Shown piece by piece: positions 13,026 to 25,348 of a DNA stretch of 64,000 nucleotides (position 1 is the stretch's first letter; each line of letters starts with the position of its first letter). Origin of the DNA: Brachynemurus nebulosus (Eukaryota > Arthropoda > Insecta > Neuroptera > Myrmeleontidae); the NCBI GenBank assembly GCA_035578155.1, contig JAPWDM010000006.1, forward strand, positions 11,982,305-12,046,304, written 5' to 3'. A program made the translations under genes and the position numbers. The notes beneath the pieces were generated by a model that was given only the letters and a program-made list of their open reading frames with translations, was not told where the DNA came from and did no database searches.

Positions 13026-14499
13026 TTAAATTCGTATAGACGACATTAAAAATTTTTTTAAAACTTTAAGGACATTTTTTTTTGAAAATGGCTGGCTAGT
13101 GCATTTTACTATTTTACTATGTTCACACCCTAAAGGTATACTATCAATATTCCAAGTTTCATCCAAAAGTGAATTTCCCAACCCGGAACCTCTCCTTGTT
13201 TGTAGGTACTGTTAAAAATACTGCAAGGGCAAAGTTTGTCTTTCAGGAACTTTCAAAAATCAGTTTAAATTATTAATTTGGAAGCTGTATTGGTAAATTT
13301 ATTTTGATTATTGCACATTCACTAAATAAATTAATATCGTCTTACAAAGATTATATTTGAGGTTTTGATTTTCCAAAATCAGTCAGCAGGACCTTCAGAG
13401 ACGTGGGGTCTAGAGCAATTGCACCGTCTAGACTACCCTCGATCCATCCCTGTCACTAAGGTTGTTTAAATTTTAGAAAATTTTTTGTTAAATTGTAAAA
13501 TTTTTTTTTGTAAATTTTACTGTTGTAACGGTCACCACGTGTTTTTAAAAATTAGGTTAACCTTTTTTTTGTTTTAAATTTAAATATATGTGATAATTTT
13601 ATGACTTGTGTTGCCATTTTTTTTTTTAACTTTCAGCATTAATCAACAAAATCAACATTTTCTGCAAATTTCGTTGCGTGAGACATTGCCTCCACGTGTC
13701 TCCAAAAAAAAAAAATTGGGTTAAAATTTATTTTTCTAAAAATTTTAATATATGTGAGAATTTTATGACCAATTATCATCACCCCCCGCGCAACCAACCG
13801 TACGGAGCACGCGAAATTTTTTAAGAAGTAAATAAATTTTCAACTTTATTGTTTTCATAAGTTTAATAAATTTTAATAAATCGTTAAGTTCACAAGTCAC
13901 AATTTGAACGGGGGACTTGCCCGTACATTTGGATAGATGTCAGCTCTGCTATATGAAGGTACATAGTAGTCGGTCGCGTGCCATTTTTAAGCTGTCATGA
14001 AATTAATGGAAAAATATTACGTTGTTGATATATGTATGTGTATGTTATATTGGTTGGGTAGACGCACGTATAATTTTATATAAACGATAAGGGACTTAAT
14101 AAGATTTGAGGAGACTCATAGAACGGATATTTATTATACAAATTACCTTTACCAGGCTTTTATAAATAATTACAGCGTGTCACAAATTAATTGCGGCAAT
14201 TATTATACTAGTTAGTTGATCCTGAATTAGACTGTGCATTGTAATTTGCTACTCAAAACAATCGTGCTTATCTAAACGTGAAAACATTGTCTATAATTTT
14301 TCTCCTTACTATACTGTAATCTTACTCCTTTTGTTGTAGAACCGCTGAAACCTTACAATTCTTGGTGTAGAATTGCCGTAACCTTACTACTCTTGACATA
14401 GAACCACTATAACCTTATTGGTAAGATCTGCAGGCCAAATAGAAATTTTCTGTGAATTACAGTTGATAATACACGGGTCGGTTACTGCTTAGCGTTGGT
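13026..14499. other. AT-rich DNA with short direct repeats
   Basis: Related strings recur at about 13520-13600 and 13660-13770 (CACGTGT followed by AAAAATTRGGTTAA and TTTTATGAC), which suggests a diverged local duplication of about 150 bp. A segment at 14160-14250 rich in TAATTA-type words is a possible regulatory region. No gene is supported. Confidence 0.45.
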
Positions 14500-15117
14500 A
14501 TAATTGAAGAGGCGGATTCCAAAAGGCGCTAAGTCATATTTTGTCTAATGTGAGATTTTAGTTGATGCAGAATGTTCAAGTCCAGCTCTACACGATTTTT
14601 GTAGTGCCACCCTTCAAAATGAGCTTAGTCTACTGTAAAATGAATGATGAAAAATGGAATGTTTTCCAAAAAAGCGCTAAGTCAGTAACAGTTTTATTTC
14701 AAAACGCTCTAAGTCAAATTTACTCGTAAACCATTACATTTTTTTTCCAATAATCGCTGGTATTTTTTTTCCAAATTTGCTTGTAGACAGATTTTCTGTT
14801 ATGTCAAACACATGAAATAGCTAATAATGCATTGTTTAAAATGTTTCTCGAATAAAATATATCTGTATTTAAACAAACTAGGTTTATTTTTACCGACTCA
14901 ACCCAACTTTTTAAAGGTTTTTTTTTTTCAATATAATCTATTGAAAATTATATGTATAAATAAGAACAAATAAATAACATCAATAATAATTATTATCTAA
15001 GAACTTGAAAATAATTTAAACAGATTACTACATTTGCCTACCTAGATAGTTTTTTACATTTCCTGAAAAATTGCAAAAAGTGACTTAGCGCGTTTTGGAA
15101 TCCACCTCTTCAATTAT
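14500..15117. mobile_element. MITE with 37-bp terminal inverted repeats
   Basis: The left end (14500-14536, beginning ATAATTGAAGAGG and ending GCGCTAAGTCA) matches the reverse complement of the right end (15081-15117) at 35 of 37 positions. The motif GCGCTAAGTCA or a close variant also recurs inside, near 14674 and 14705, which is a subterminal-repeat pattern. The element is 618 bp with no transposase frame. The target duplication is ambiguous because the ends are TA-rich. Confidence 0.85.
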
Positions 15118-16000
15118 GTATTCAGTTAATTCTATATATTTTTTTTTAAATATTATTGCCGATGAATTTATGACACACTGTATGTAAATAGGTAGCTATT
15201 ATTGTGAATCATTATAAACTCATTGTGGATATATCAGCGATGAAATTCAAATCACGAACAAAAAATTTAACACGTTACAAATATTGTTTTCGTATAAATT
15301 TTTATTATTTCATTTACTTACATACATATTTTATTATTACTTATTATAAAAAAAAATACTTGCATAAAAGCTATTAAAAATATTAAAGTGACAATCTGAT
15401 AATCGATAAATTATAATATCATAAATGTTGAAATTTTCAGAATGGCGACGAGAATAATGATCGGATGGTGGAAGCGCTGAAGTATAAAAGTACTCAGTAG
15501 TTTAATTATTGTTTGAATCCCGTTTGAATTCCAAAGTTTCATACACAAAAACGCAAGTGAAGGTTGGGCTGGAAGCAGATTCATGTGTATTATTAGGCAA
15601 GCAGGAATTGGGCTATAACCCAGGGCGGTAGAATTGTGGGTGCGGGCAAATATTTCTTCACTTTTATGTACAAAAACATAAAATGGTAAATAACAATCAA
15701 ATCTGAATGCCCTTACGGCTAACGTTAACTATTATTTCTCCTCTAAAAGGTATCTGGGAATTTTAAATTGCAAATTTTTTTCAGTCAACTATTAATTCAC
15801 CCGTTGACTGATACACTATTTTGATAATAAATACATTTTATATAGAACTGTTGACGCGGCACAGCGTTGTGTCGTAGCTAGTCAGATTTCACTTAATGTT
15901 GTACAGTGTCCATGACCGTCAACATGTTAACTAAGTCATGCACTGAACTGGAAGTAAGTGTTCGATTGTCCTCATATTTTAGCTTCTTTACCCAAAAAAC
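15118..16000. other. AT-rich DNA, nothing recognised
   Basis: No bounded repeat or coding signature. The segment from about 15955 (AGTAAGTGTTCGATTGTCCT) is similar to one at about 17380, so both belong to a dispersed repeat. Confidence 0.5.
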
Positions 16001-16404
16001 TAACAAATTTCGAAATAGTTAGTTAATTAATCCAGATATTCTCAATTTTTTGTGATTAGGCTACAGAATATTTAAATTTTCGAGATGTTACTGTAATTTC
16101 CAAAACAACTGAAATCCTTTTAATGTAATTTTTTGTTTTTAATGTATATTTTTTTTATTTTTGTTTTAGTTTACAAAATTGATATTGATATTTAAATACA
16201 ATAAAATTAACAAATTTAGAAATAAATAGTTAATAAAAATTTTAGTCAATTAATCCAGATACTCTAAATTTTTTGTGATTCGGTTACGGAATAGTCCAGT
16301 TTTCGAGATGTTACTGTAATTTCCAAAACAATTGAAATGCTTTTAATGTAATTTTTTTGTTTTTAATGTACAATTTTTTTGTTTTAGTTTACAAAATTGA
16401 TAAT
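16001..16404. repeat. Two-copy tandem duplication of about 190 bp
   Basis: Unit 1 (16001-16186) and unit 2 (16208-16404) share TAACAAATTT, AATTAATCCAGATA, TTCGAGATGTTACTGTAATT and GTTTTAGTTTACAAAATTGA in the same order with scattered differences. The duplication is non-coding. Confidence 0.8.
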
Positions 16405-17244
16405 ATATATAGTACTCGGATATTTTAAATACAATTATAAATTTACAGTAAATGAAAAATTATTGCAATCGATTGAACGTAGTCGTAGTCTATGTATTTG
16501 TCTGTGTACATTACATAGGTTATACACTACGACTGTTACGTAATATGTGAGTGACTGCATCATTTCAACTGAACTAACGCTATATGTCCTGCACCGCCTA
16601 CTAAATTTAATTGCTCCATTTCAGTCCAAACGTTTATTTAGGTTTCAATTCTATACGGTTCGCTTCTCAGATTAAATAATAGGGGATTACAAAATTGGAA
16701 ATTGAGTTTCATTTTAATATTACTTTGATGCAATTTTGTAACCGTCTATCTCGTTCTAGCCAACACAACTGATGGAATGGTAGATGTATTTGTTATCTTT
16801 GTCGAGTTTCGTTTCGTTTTATGGGTTAGAGTGAAGAAAGAAAATTGACAATTTTTTTTTTTGCGTTTGTTTATTTTATGGGAAATCAAAATATATTATT
16901 AAATGAAAAAAGAAAAGTTGGAAATTCGTCGAGTGAATAATAAAATTTTCTTTTTCTAATAGAGTAAATACGATAGAGTGGAAATATTGGATACTTGAGT
17001 GAATTTTCACAAAGAAGGCTCATTTTCTCGACTTTTACTCCCGTTTCTTTCAAACCAGTATTAAATAAGGAATGCGAAATACATTGGAAAAAGTTTAATT
17101 ATCTCTCAATATATGTAAACGATAATACATAACGTATGTGTGATTGCCTGTATTTTGTTAATTGTTATTCTTTAGAAATTAGATGGAGAAAATTAATATG
17201 TAGCAATTTTTTGTGTTTTAGAAATTATATTCAAAATTAAATGT
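16405..17244. other. AT-rich DNA, nothing recognised
   Basis: No coding signature, RNA gene or repeat boundary could be supported on either strand. Confidence 0.5.
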
Positions 17245-17560
17245 GGTAGAGCGAGTCGGACCCGCACAATTAGGGTTCCGTAGAGTGAACAGTCAGTATA
17301 CCAACATTACGACCACTGGATTAGAATTTATAAAAATAAATATATTTTTAGAATCCTTAGAGGTAGTTTTTTCAAAAAATGATAGTAAGTGTTCGGTTGC
17401 CCCGAAGTTTTAGGTTCATTACTTGAAAACTTAACAAGTGTCAGAACTATTAATCCAGATACTCTCAATTTTGGGAGCAGTTTGGACTTCTTTTCGTTGA
17501 GAAAAAATGAAATTGTATTTTTGAATCGATTTGAACAAAATCTTGTTGTGGTAAATAGTA
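17245..17560 (+). repeat. Dispersed repeat with GAGTCGGACCCGCACAATTA head
   Basis: The head contains GAGCGAGTCGGACCCGCACA followed by GGGTTCCGTA, a word also present at 5770. The body (AGTAAGTGTTCGGTTGCCCC at about 17384, ATTAATCCAGATACTCTCAA at about 17450) resembles the sequence at 15955-16060. The open frames here on both strands lie inside this repeat and have no recognisable domain. The class is unknown. Confidence 0.55.
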
Positions 17561-19951
17561 TTAAAGTATCAATAAAACTAAAAAGAAACATGTAAAACTT
17601 TTTAAACGGGTATAATTTGCATTATATAGGGTATATATACCGTTTTCGAGTTTGTAAAACTAATAGATATAGAATTACTTGAACGAACATGGTATGATGA
17701 ACTACGGTATAACTCAATCACGCTAACATATCCAATGTCCGGATGAATATATGTAACAATGAACTGACATATCGACCGAGTTGGGTAACTGCTAATGTAA
17801 ACAAAGTGACATGCCATCTACCAGCAACAAAGTGAATGAAATTACATGCAAGCATATCAAATTAACGATGGGTAACGATACACGTTCAATTCAATTTATA
17901 AAATTATTTCCTTAATCGAGAATCGAGAAATGAAATTAAAGGTAGGCGTAAAGTATATTGTTTATATTAACTGTCTAAATGATTAAGACGAGTTAACTGG
18001 TCCTGCAATATGGCGGCTCAAAATGCTGTAATATGTATATATTCGCTGGTACAGGTGCCGCCATCTGTGACAATACGGTATAATTCTAAATAATGTTCAA
18101 TTTTATCAACATAGTTTAGTATAATTTATATTTTGTAAATTCGTAGGGTTCATTTTTCTGATGTTGGGATCTTTCATTTTTTTCTTTTTCTTTTTTTGTA
18201 ACCTTATCTATTGTACTTATCACTGGCAGTAAAAAGTCCGGCATTTTGAGATAAAATAATTTTTCTATATGGTTTGTTTAAAAGGGTTAAAAATTGTAAA
18301 ACTAAATTAAAGTATTCCTGGAAAAATTTTTATGATATTAACAATAAAAATGAAAATTATGAGTGAAAATTAAAAGTCTGGGTAACTTTTAATGTCCGTA
18401 CCAAACTTGATAAGACGGAACCACTTACGGAATCATTCTGGTGTCTGTTCGTCTGTCAGAGGCGAATTTTTCTAAATTTGCTTGATGTAAAAATTTGAGA
18501 TTTAACGTAGACAGAGAGCGTGGTGGTCCACTCGTAGGAGCCATCACAAAAATATTTCTCATCATGTAAGAATAACCTTTATTCTTCCACTTTTTCAACA
18601 TATTGAACAGAACTTGCCCTGATCCCATTTCTATTTTCATTTTTATCAATCTTATTGCTACCGCTTAATTGTTTACAATTTCTTTATGAAAGTTTTCGAC
18701 AAAATCAATTTATTCTCATGCCCCATCTCAAATGTCCTGATACCTATATATGTAATACTTGCAAGTTACATGGGCATGTAGGTACATAGCTCCAACTCAG
18801 ACCATGATAGTAGTAATTTAACAATGTGATGATGTATTTTGTTGTACTATTGGAGCTAGGAGCTAGTTGAGTTAGGAGGATCAAAGTTTGTTAAGCGTTT
18901 GTAAACAATGCTAATATAGTCATTTGTTTATTGGGTAAAGTCTAATTAAATATTCATTTATTCATTTAATAAATATTTTATTACAAATCATTTCTTTAAA
19001 TCGTTAACTAACTCTAACTATGGAGCTAATATTGAGTTTGAACTTTAATTGTAGGGGACGTAACATTAGATACGCTTGAATGAATGTTTTTAAATAAATT
19101 TATTTTTATATCTACTTTAACCCCTTTAGTACCGTCATATATTCCAATATTTTAGATAAAAAATTTAATATCTATATAAGTATAATTACAAGTTTGGTAC
19201 ATTTTGCTTAATTTATTTACAATATGACCACTCTTTACTATAGAGCCTCCAGTTACCGATATAAGACAACGCACACTCGTCAGTTGAATTTCTTTTTAAA
19301 ATTAATATGACGAGCTGAGCTCGTCATTAGTCCTAAAGGGGTTAAGTGATTTTTTTTCGGGCCAAATGTCGAATACTTAAAAATTTCTCAAATTTCGGTG
19401 GATTTCATTTTATTATAAATATGTGTCTGGACTTACTAAATGATTTTAAAAATGTATTATGAAATGTTTTCGAAAGATAAAGCTGTGTAGTATTTTGCAG
19501 AGTAAGTTTCGAAACGTCTCAAAAGTGCTGAATTTCAAATTGACTGAAATTTTCTAAATTTTGTTCTATATTTCGACAATGGAATTTTCGGCCGATGCCA
19601 AAGGTATTCAGTTTCTTTTCAAAATTTCAGTTTTTCAATAGCAACAAGCGCAATTTTATTTTAGTAAATTATCCTATAAACATCATATTTTGATTTTTGG
19701 TTTTGAGGAAAAATTTAAAAAATATAATTTTTAGGTCGTAACTCGAATATGATAGTAAAATCATCAATTTGAATTTTGGGTTTAAATTGAAAAGCTACTT
19801 ATGGGAAAAACTTATTATATCGAAATAGTGCAAAAATTTCTTTAAAAAAACGATTTTACTTTGTCTGCTAGAAATGAAAATTTCAATTTTCTTCAAAATT
19901 AAACGAAAATTCATTCTAATTACCGTCATAAAATGATGTGAATGTTGTAGA
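17561..19951. other. AT-rich DNA with a small inverted GC motif
   Basis: Near 18009-18069 the words ATGGCGGC and GCCGCCAT form a short inverted pair around an AT core; the right word is part of an AGATGGCGG-type motif on the minus strand. A repeat-like string GACGGAACCACTTACGGAAT lies at 18414. No gene is supported. Confidence 0.45.
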
Positions 19952-20173
19952 CTTCTAATCAGGGGCGCAATAACTACAAATTTATAGAGGGTGGGGCGGT
20001 ACAACAAAAATTTCGTCTAAAAAAATTCGATTTCCAAATAAGAAATATCAGTAAACCACTAAAAATGTCACTTTTAATATAGGTAAATAAAACAAACTGT
20101 AGGGAAATTTACGTAATTTTATGAGGGGTCCGGAACCCTTGGACCTCACGGTTGTTGCGTCCCTGCTTCTAAT
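19952..20173. mobile_element. hAT-type MITE with perfect 8-bp target duplication
   Basis: The element at 19960-20165 begins CAGGGGCGCAATAAC and ends with the near reverse complement GTTGTTGCGTCCCTG (13 of 15 paired). It is flanked on both sides by CTTCTAAT (19952-19959 and 20166-20173). An 8-bp duplication and CAGGG-type ends are the signature of the hAT superfamily. The 206-bp interior is non-coding. Confidence 0.88.
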
Positions 20174-21013
20174 AGGTAGCTAAAGAATTAATTAACTGGA
20201 GGATGTTAATCGATCAATTTATTTAAATAATTTGGATAATTTCTAAAAACCAATTTACAGATTTTTCTGATTGGTAAATTCAAAATAGTCTACTAAATGC
20301 ATAAAAATTCACTTCTCTGACGTCAATGGGTTGTCAAAAAGTAATCAAATTCAAAATTCTTAGCAAACTTTTGATTTTTTGATGGCAAAATCTTTTTAGC
20401 AATATCGTAAGATACATTACTTCCAATTTTCAGAAATTTTTGGTTTTTTCTAGTAGGAAAAATATAAGGTTTTTGAAAAAAAATACAAAAATTGAATTAA
20501 TTTTTAAATAAACAACTATACTTTTATTTATATATTTTTTTTCTTGTCATTTTTATCAATAAATATGGCACAAACATTTTGTTTAAAAATTATTAATTAA
20601 TTATTAAAATAATAAATAAATAATTACAAATTGATATTTTGATTTTCATAAATAAAAGTCATTACAAAACATAAATAAAATTAGAAAAAATTGATGGTTT
20701 TCGTATGAATTTTTAGGACATACAGATGAAGCCGAGACACAAGCCAATCAACATACTGAGCCATTGCTAAATAATAAAAATAGATGGCGCGATCTATCAC
20801 TTTCTTAATATTTCACGCATAAATCCAGATTACTGCTGCGTATCTTTTGGAAAATAATTTAAAATTCATAAATAATTCGTTTTGTGGCTACTTATTATAA
20901 GTTTTGGATTTATTCGGACAAATTTTGTAATGACTTTTATTTAATTTATCAAATTTCGAAAAATTAATAACAGTTTAGGTCATAAACAAATTTTTTTATT
21001 TCCTGTTTTACTG
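20174..21013. other. AT-rich DNA, nothing firm
   Basis: The only item of note is an AGATGGCGC word at 20782-20790, discussed in the findings. No gene or repeat boundary is seen. Confidence 0.5.
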
Positions 21014-21350
21014 AATTGTACCAAAGAGTATGGGATAGAGGGGAAACTGTCCATAAGAACTAATGTAAAATCGTAGTATACGAGTTGCAGCGCCTCTACC
21101 GAGTAAGGCTTTCACGAAAATCCCACACCAGGATATTTTCTTATAAATGACTGAGGAATTTATAATAAAATATATATTAATATATATTAATAAGTGTATA
21201 TTAATCTGTTTTGTTATAAATTTTGTAATTCAACTACCTCGTCACCCCCGTAAAGACCGACAAACTTTATAGTTGGTTGCCACAGACTCAAGATGTCACT
21301 AAAAACTTATATTTCAGTTTCTCCTCTATCCCATACTCTTTGAATTGTAC
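21014..21350. mobile_element. hAT-type MITE with 28-bp TIRs and perfect 8-bp TSD
   Basis: The left terminus starts CAAAGAGTATGGGATAGAGG at 21022. The right terminus (21315-21342) is its reverse complement with one difference over 28 bp. AATTGTAC flanks both sides (21014-21021 and 21343-21350), an 8-bp target duplication of the hAT type. The 321-bp element has no coding capacity. Confidence 0.92.
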
Positions 21351-22177
21351 AAAACTGAGTTTTTTAAGATTTTTTTTTTGTAAAATCAATACAATTCAAA
21401 TAAAAAATATTTAACGCCATATTTTCATATCTTTTTTTTGGTTTTCTTGTGATATTTTGTGTGTATAGTACAATTCATTTTGTCAGGACATTTTTGAGGT
21501 TACATACACCCAAATTTAATGACAAGGAATCTCACCCCTTTTAAAATTCGAAAAAAATTTGATATGTTATTAAATATTTACGATACTTCGTTCAATTCCT
21601 TGTAATTAAATTATTCTTTTAGCTACATTTATTACAAATGATGATTTAAATGTTAAAATTTTATATATAAGTATTTTTATCATAAAATATTTTAATAATA
21701 AATTAATTACATAATATTATTGAATGTATATATACAAAAAGTATTTAATTGATATGTACAAAATTTAATTTAATATTTTTCTATCATTTTTTTTTTCATT
21801 ATTTACAAAAAGAAACGGAACTGACTCATAATTTCATTAATAATAAATGTTGATTGTCCATTTTTTTTTTCACTGAACATATTTTTTAAACTGTACATTT
21901 GCAGTTACCACATTTTTATTGTTTACAGAGTATATTTATTTATAAAATAAAAAATTGATATTAATTTACAATCATTTAATATTTTATTTAATTTTTTTTT
22001 TCAAATCACATTCAAGTATATTTTTTATTAATTGTTTTATATATACACGGTGTTTCAGTTAAATTGCAACATGTAAAATTAATTTTTTTTTTAAATATTT
22101 ATTTTTATATTTACACTTTAAATAAAATTTATTTTACTAGTTGAAATTTAATGTTTGCCAAGTTTCAATATAAAATA
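21351..22177. other. AT-rich DNA, nothing recognised
   Basis: Very A/T-rich with long T runs. No gene, RNA or bounded repeat is supported. Confidence 0.55.
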
Positions 22178-22507
22178 GCCAGAAGCAGGGCCAGACCTAC
22201 GGGGGGCAAACTTTGCGGTTGGCGCCCACTGCGGCAAAAATTGGGAATAAAAAATTTTGGCGCAGCAATATTTAAAAAATTTGTCCTTGTAAAAACCAAG
22301 CGATGAGCAAAAACAAAGGTGAACACTACATTTTTTGAATTCAACTGGCCCCTATCAGAAATAGACACTGTTGCCCTTTTTTTTTTACTCATCACTTGTT
22401 CTGCCGGGAATATTTTTAGCCTACATTTTTAATTAGGCGTTTTAACCGTTTTCCCATCCCGTAACTTATGTTTTTAGCGCCTCTAAAACTTCGGCCCTGG
22501 CCAAAAG
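22178..22507. mobile_element. hAT-type MITE with CAGGGCC ends
   Basis: The element at 22186-22499 starts CAGGGCC and ends GGCCCTG. It is flanked by GCCAGAAG on the left and GCCAAAAG on the right (7 of 8 identical). The inverted ends are short but the duplication position is right for hAT. The minus-strand open frame across it has no recognisable domain and is treated as chance. Confidence 0.8.
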
Positions 22508-23144
22508 TTATACCAAATTAAAGTTCATTGCGAGTATACAGTTGAATTGGGACTGTATAAAAACAGTTTCATATAAAATACATAACTCAAAACGCTCAAA
22601 ACTTCACGATTTTCTTAGAAGTTGTATTACTAAACAAGATAGGTAAAGAATTAATTTACACGTGGGAACATTTTATTTCATTTTTTATAATATTATGAAA
22701 ATTGTGATAAATACATCTTTAAAAAAAAACTTGATGATGCAATAACTTATATTCTTACGTAATGTACTGATTAAATGGTTAAAAATTATCAGTAATTAAT
22801 TTTTCAAAGTAAATTATTATAAGTAATGTTTAGATTTCTTACTTTTCCTTGCGTTTGATTCACATTATGCACTTCAATGACAAATTTTTTTTTTCAGTTA
22901 TATCTTAAAAATTTTATGAGACATAATTTTTTGAGATGGATCTTTCGGGAACTTTCAAACGTCTACGAATTTTGAAATTCTGAAAATTTTCGAAAGATTC
23001 AACGTGTACGAAATTGCCTCCAGCATAAATTTTAATACTTATGCCTGCTGTGACTTTAATTTGGTATAAGTTTTCTTTCGGGAAACTCTAATATTGGAAA
23101 ATTTTTAAAAAAAAATATTTACAAAATAAAATAAAAAATCATTT
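22508..23144. other. Region downstream of the Rx stop codon
   Basis: On the minus strand this is the expected 3' UTR and downstream flank of Rx. AT-rich DNA supplies several AATAAA-like words, for example the complement of TTTATT near 22671. I cannot choose a poly(A) site. No other feature is recognised. Confidence 0.45.
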
Positions 23145-23570
23145 CTACACCATCTGCAACCCTTTCGTAATACTCTCAACATGCTCTTTGGCTTTCAATC
23201 GTAGCGCGGCAATCGACGAACTCCTCGGGTCGGTCGTGCTCGTCACCGGCGTCGAATGTGCCTGGGGCGGTGCCGCCACCGTCGCCAGCGATGTGGGTGA
23301 TTGTGACGGGGGCGCATGATTGTGTCGATTTGGGTCCGTGGCGACAACGGGTGGCGTTAGATAGCTGGGATAACCAGTCTGCGGGTGACTTAAAAAACCG
23401 GGTAATGCACTCAACAGGGGCGGTGATAGCCACGGGTCCATTGGCAAGGCTAAACTGGAGCCGGCCACACGGGACAGTGAACCCACCGTGTGATATTCAC
23501 TTAAACCTAAACGGGCCGCTTCCATTTTCTCTTGGCGTCGCCATTTGGCACGACGGTTTTGGAACCAAAC
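23145..23570 (-). CDS. Rx: Retinal homeobox protein Rx, terminal coding exon (partial gene)
   Basis: This exon encodes the last 141 residues of a paired-like homeodomain transcription factor. It opens directly after an AG acceptor (complement of 23571-23572) at the classic 46/47 intron position of the homeodomain, in phase 0, with WFQNRRAKWRRQEK (exon residues 2-15) completing recognition helix 3. A Pro-rich linker follows. It includes MDPWLSPPLLSALPGFLSHP (44-63) and then YPSYLTPP, a block I recognise from insect Rx rather than Aristaless or Arx. The C-terminal OAR motif SSSIAALRLKAKEHVESI lies at about 117-134, followed by a TAG stop at 23145-23147. Rx proteins are nuclear DNA-binding regulators; in insects they act in brain and clypeolabral development. 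The exon is far more GC-rich than its surroundings, as expected for coding sequence. The ATG seen just upstream at 23592-23594 is intronic, not a start. The N-terminal homeodomain exon and 5' exons were not found in the window. Confidence 0.95.
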   Translation of the reverse strand, partial: VWFQNRRAKWRRQEKMEAARLGLSEYHTVGSLSRVAGSSLALPMDPWLSPPLLSALPGFLSHPQTGYPSYLTPPVVATDPNRHNHAPPSQSPTSLATVAAPPQAHSTPVTSTTDPRSSSIAALRLKAKEHVESITKGLQMV

Positions 23571-24060
23571 CTGCGCGAAAAAACAAAAACACACTGTATT
23601 ATAAATAAAAAAAATAAATAAATGATATTTAATTAAGTGAAAATAAAAATAAAAAATACATTTATTACAATAATGATATATAAAATTAATATCATTTCAT
23701 TTGTTTCCTCTTTCCCCTTCCTCTAAGCCCCCCCCTCCCTCCCTCACTGTCCCATTACTTTACTTCCATATTTGTTTTTTTCAACTATGTTATTGCTCTT
23801 GGGAATTTATTATTATCGAGTGAAAATATTATACAAAATATAAAGGGTGTTCCTTTACATATTCAGTGATTCTAAATATATTGTAGTAACCGATAAATAT
23901 AGCCGCATAAATTTCGGAAAATTTGAGTACCGTAAACGTATCCAACTATGGTCTAAGTTGTTACGTTTTGCTTCCGAGACTATACTAAAGTAGCGGAAGC
24001 ATTGTGATCACTTTTGAAAAATAAAACATTTTTTCCCTCCAAAATAAAATTTTTAACGCA
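23571..24060 (-). other. Intron of Rx adjoining the terminal exon
   Basis: On the minus strand the sequence ending TTTTTTCGCGCAG forms the 3' splice site of Rx. A polypurine/polypyrimidine tract at 23700-23755 lies within the intron. Nothing else is recognised; the intron must extend towards higher coordinates, since no upstream exon was located. Confidence 0.75.
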
Positions 24061-24430
24061 CATTTTAGAGCTTCCTAAACAATTTTGGTTTGGTGTCTGT
24101 CCGTCTGTGTGTCGTCAGTTGGCACCAAGTGGCATAACTTCTGAACTATTTGATTGTTTTTAATGAAATTTTGATCCCCTATGAATTTAATCGAAATCGG
24201 AGTAACGGTAGCTACACCGCTACCATGTCATTCCATTAATATACTAAATATCACGAAGTGGCTTAACTTCTGAACTATTCAATTCTTTTTTACGAAATTT
24301 TCAGAAATTATGCAGATTGGTTCCTAAATGGTCCTCTACAAATTTCATTGCATTCGGAGTAATAGTATTCAGGGCGCTACCATGAAATCCCATTAAATGT
24401 CAATATCTTATTTACTGCTAGTCCCCCCCC
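24061..24430 (+). repeat. Dispersed repeat with an internal two-fold duplication
   Basis: GTGGCATAACTTCTGAACTA at 24130 is repeated as GTGGCTTAACTTCTGAACTA at 24257. Each is followed by an ATGAAATT/ACGAAATT-like word, then GGAGTAA and GCTACCATG. The spacing is about 127 bp. The GTCTGTCCGTCTGTGTGTC lead-in at 24096 is typical of the lead of several dispersed insect repeats. Non-coding. Confidence 0.6.
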
Positions 24431-25348
24431 CCCTTTGCTCAAATTTTTAAAGTATTTTGGGAGTTAGTTTCTAAAATATATTTGCTATTAATTTATGATT
24501 TGGCCTTTAAATATTTTGAGTTACAACAATTTTTTTTGTGAACTTTAAGGCGAAAATATAATTTCACGGTATACCTATATATTTGGTAGAATACTGTTTT
24601 AAAGTCGTTTACAAGTACGAGGAAGCTGTGCGCCACACCCCATTGGCAGTGTATTTTTTTCTTGGTTTAGTATGAAAAAAATTGTCTTATATGTTACCAG
24701 AAGGTCTGCAAAATAATAATTTGGCTAAATAATACTTATAGCATTTAAAGACTTTACAGAAAGATCTTCAACGAATTTACAGGAATTTCAACTTCAAATT
24801 TGTGATCAATGCCGACAAATATGCAAAAGTCCCAAGCATTCTTACTTATATTTTTATTGGTAAATTTTTTCGGTAGAAATTCGACTTTTTTCACCTGGAA
24901 TATTAAGTCGTCGGTTGACGCAAATATTTTTGAAAAAAATTTGGATTATTATTTAGAAATAATGATAAATAAATTTAAAGAGTTGAATTTACCAAAGATA
25001 AACATAAATTTGGGTCTCAAAAGTGACTATTGCATAACTTGAACGTGATAATTGGCAAAATGGGTCATAATTGTACCGATTTTCGGTATTATTATTATTA
25101 TTATTATAATATAATTATTTTATAAAACATTTCCCAAAAAATTCGAGTAATTTAATATTTTTCCAATTTATAAATAATATTTTATTAATTTTAACCTGTC
25201 ATTTCTACGTAAAATATGAATGACATTATAATAGGCTACTGTTTTAGTTAATGTTTCAAAAATGTATTATTTATCATAGTATTAGGTATTATTATGTTGA
25301 TTGAATTTTATTTTGATTATTCTGAAAACTGGAATTAAGGGTCTCTCT
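24431..25348. other. AT-rich DNA with one shared repeat word
   Basis: The segment at 24612-24640 (AAGTACGAGGAAGCTGTGCG followed by CCACACCCC) recurs in diverged form near 44878, so it belongs to an uncharacterised dispersed repeat. No gene is supported. Confidence 0.45.

Noticed and set aside
13380..13460. hAT right end at ATCCATCCCTG
   Set aside because: It has the look of a terminus, but no matching left end or duplication was found.
23258..23608. Plus-strand open frame opposite the Rx exon, and the second minus-strand frame at 23176-23433
   Set aside because: Both are shadows of the GC-rich Rx exon in other frames, without recognisable domains.
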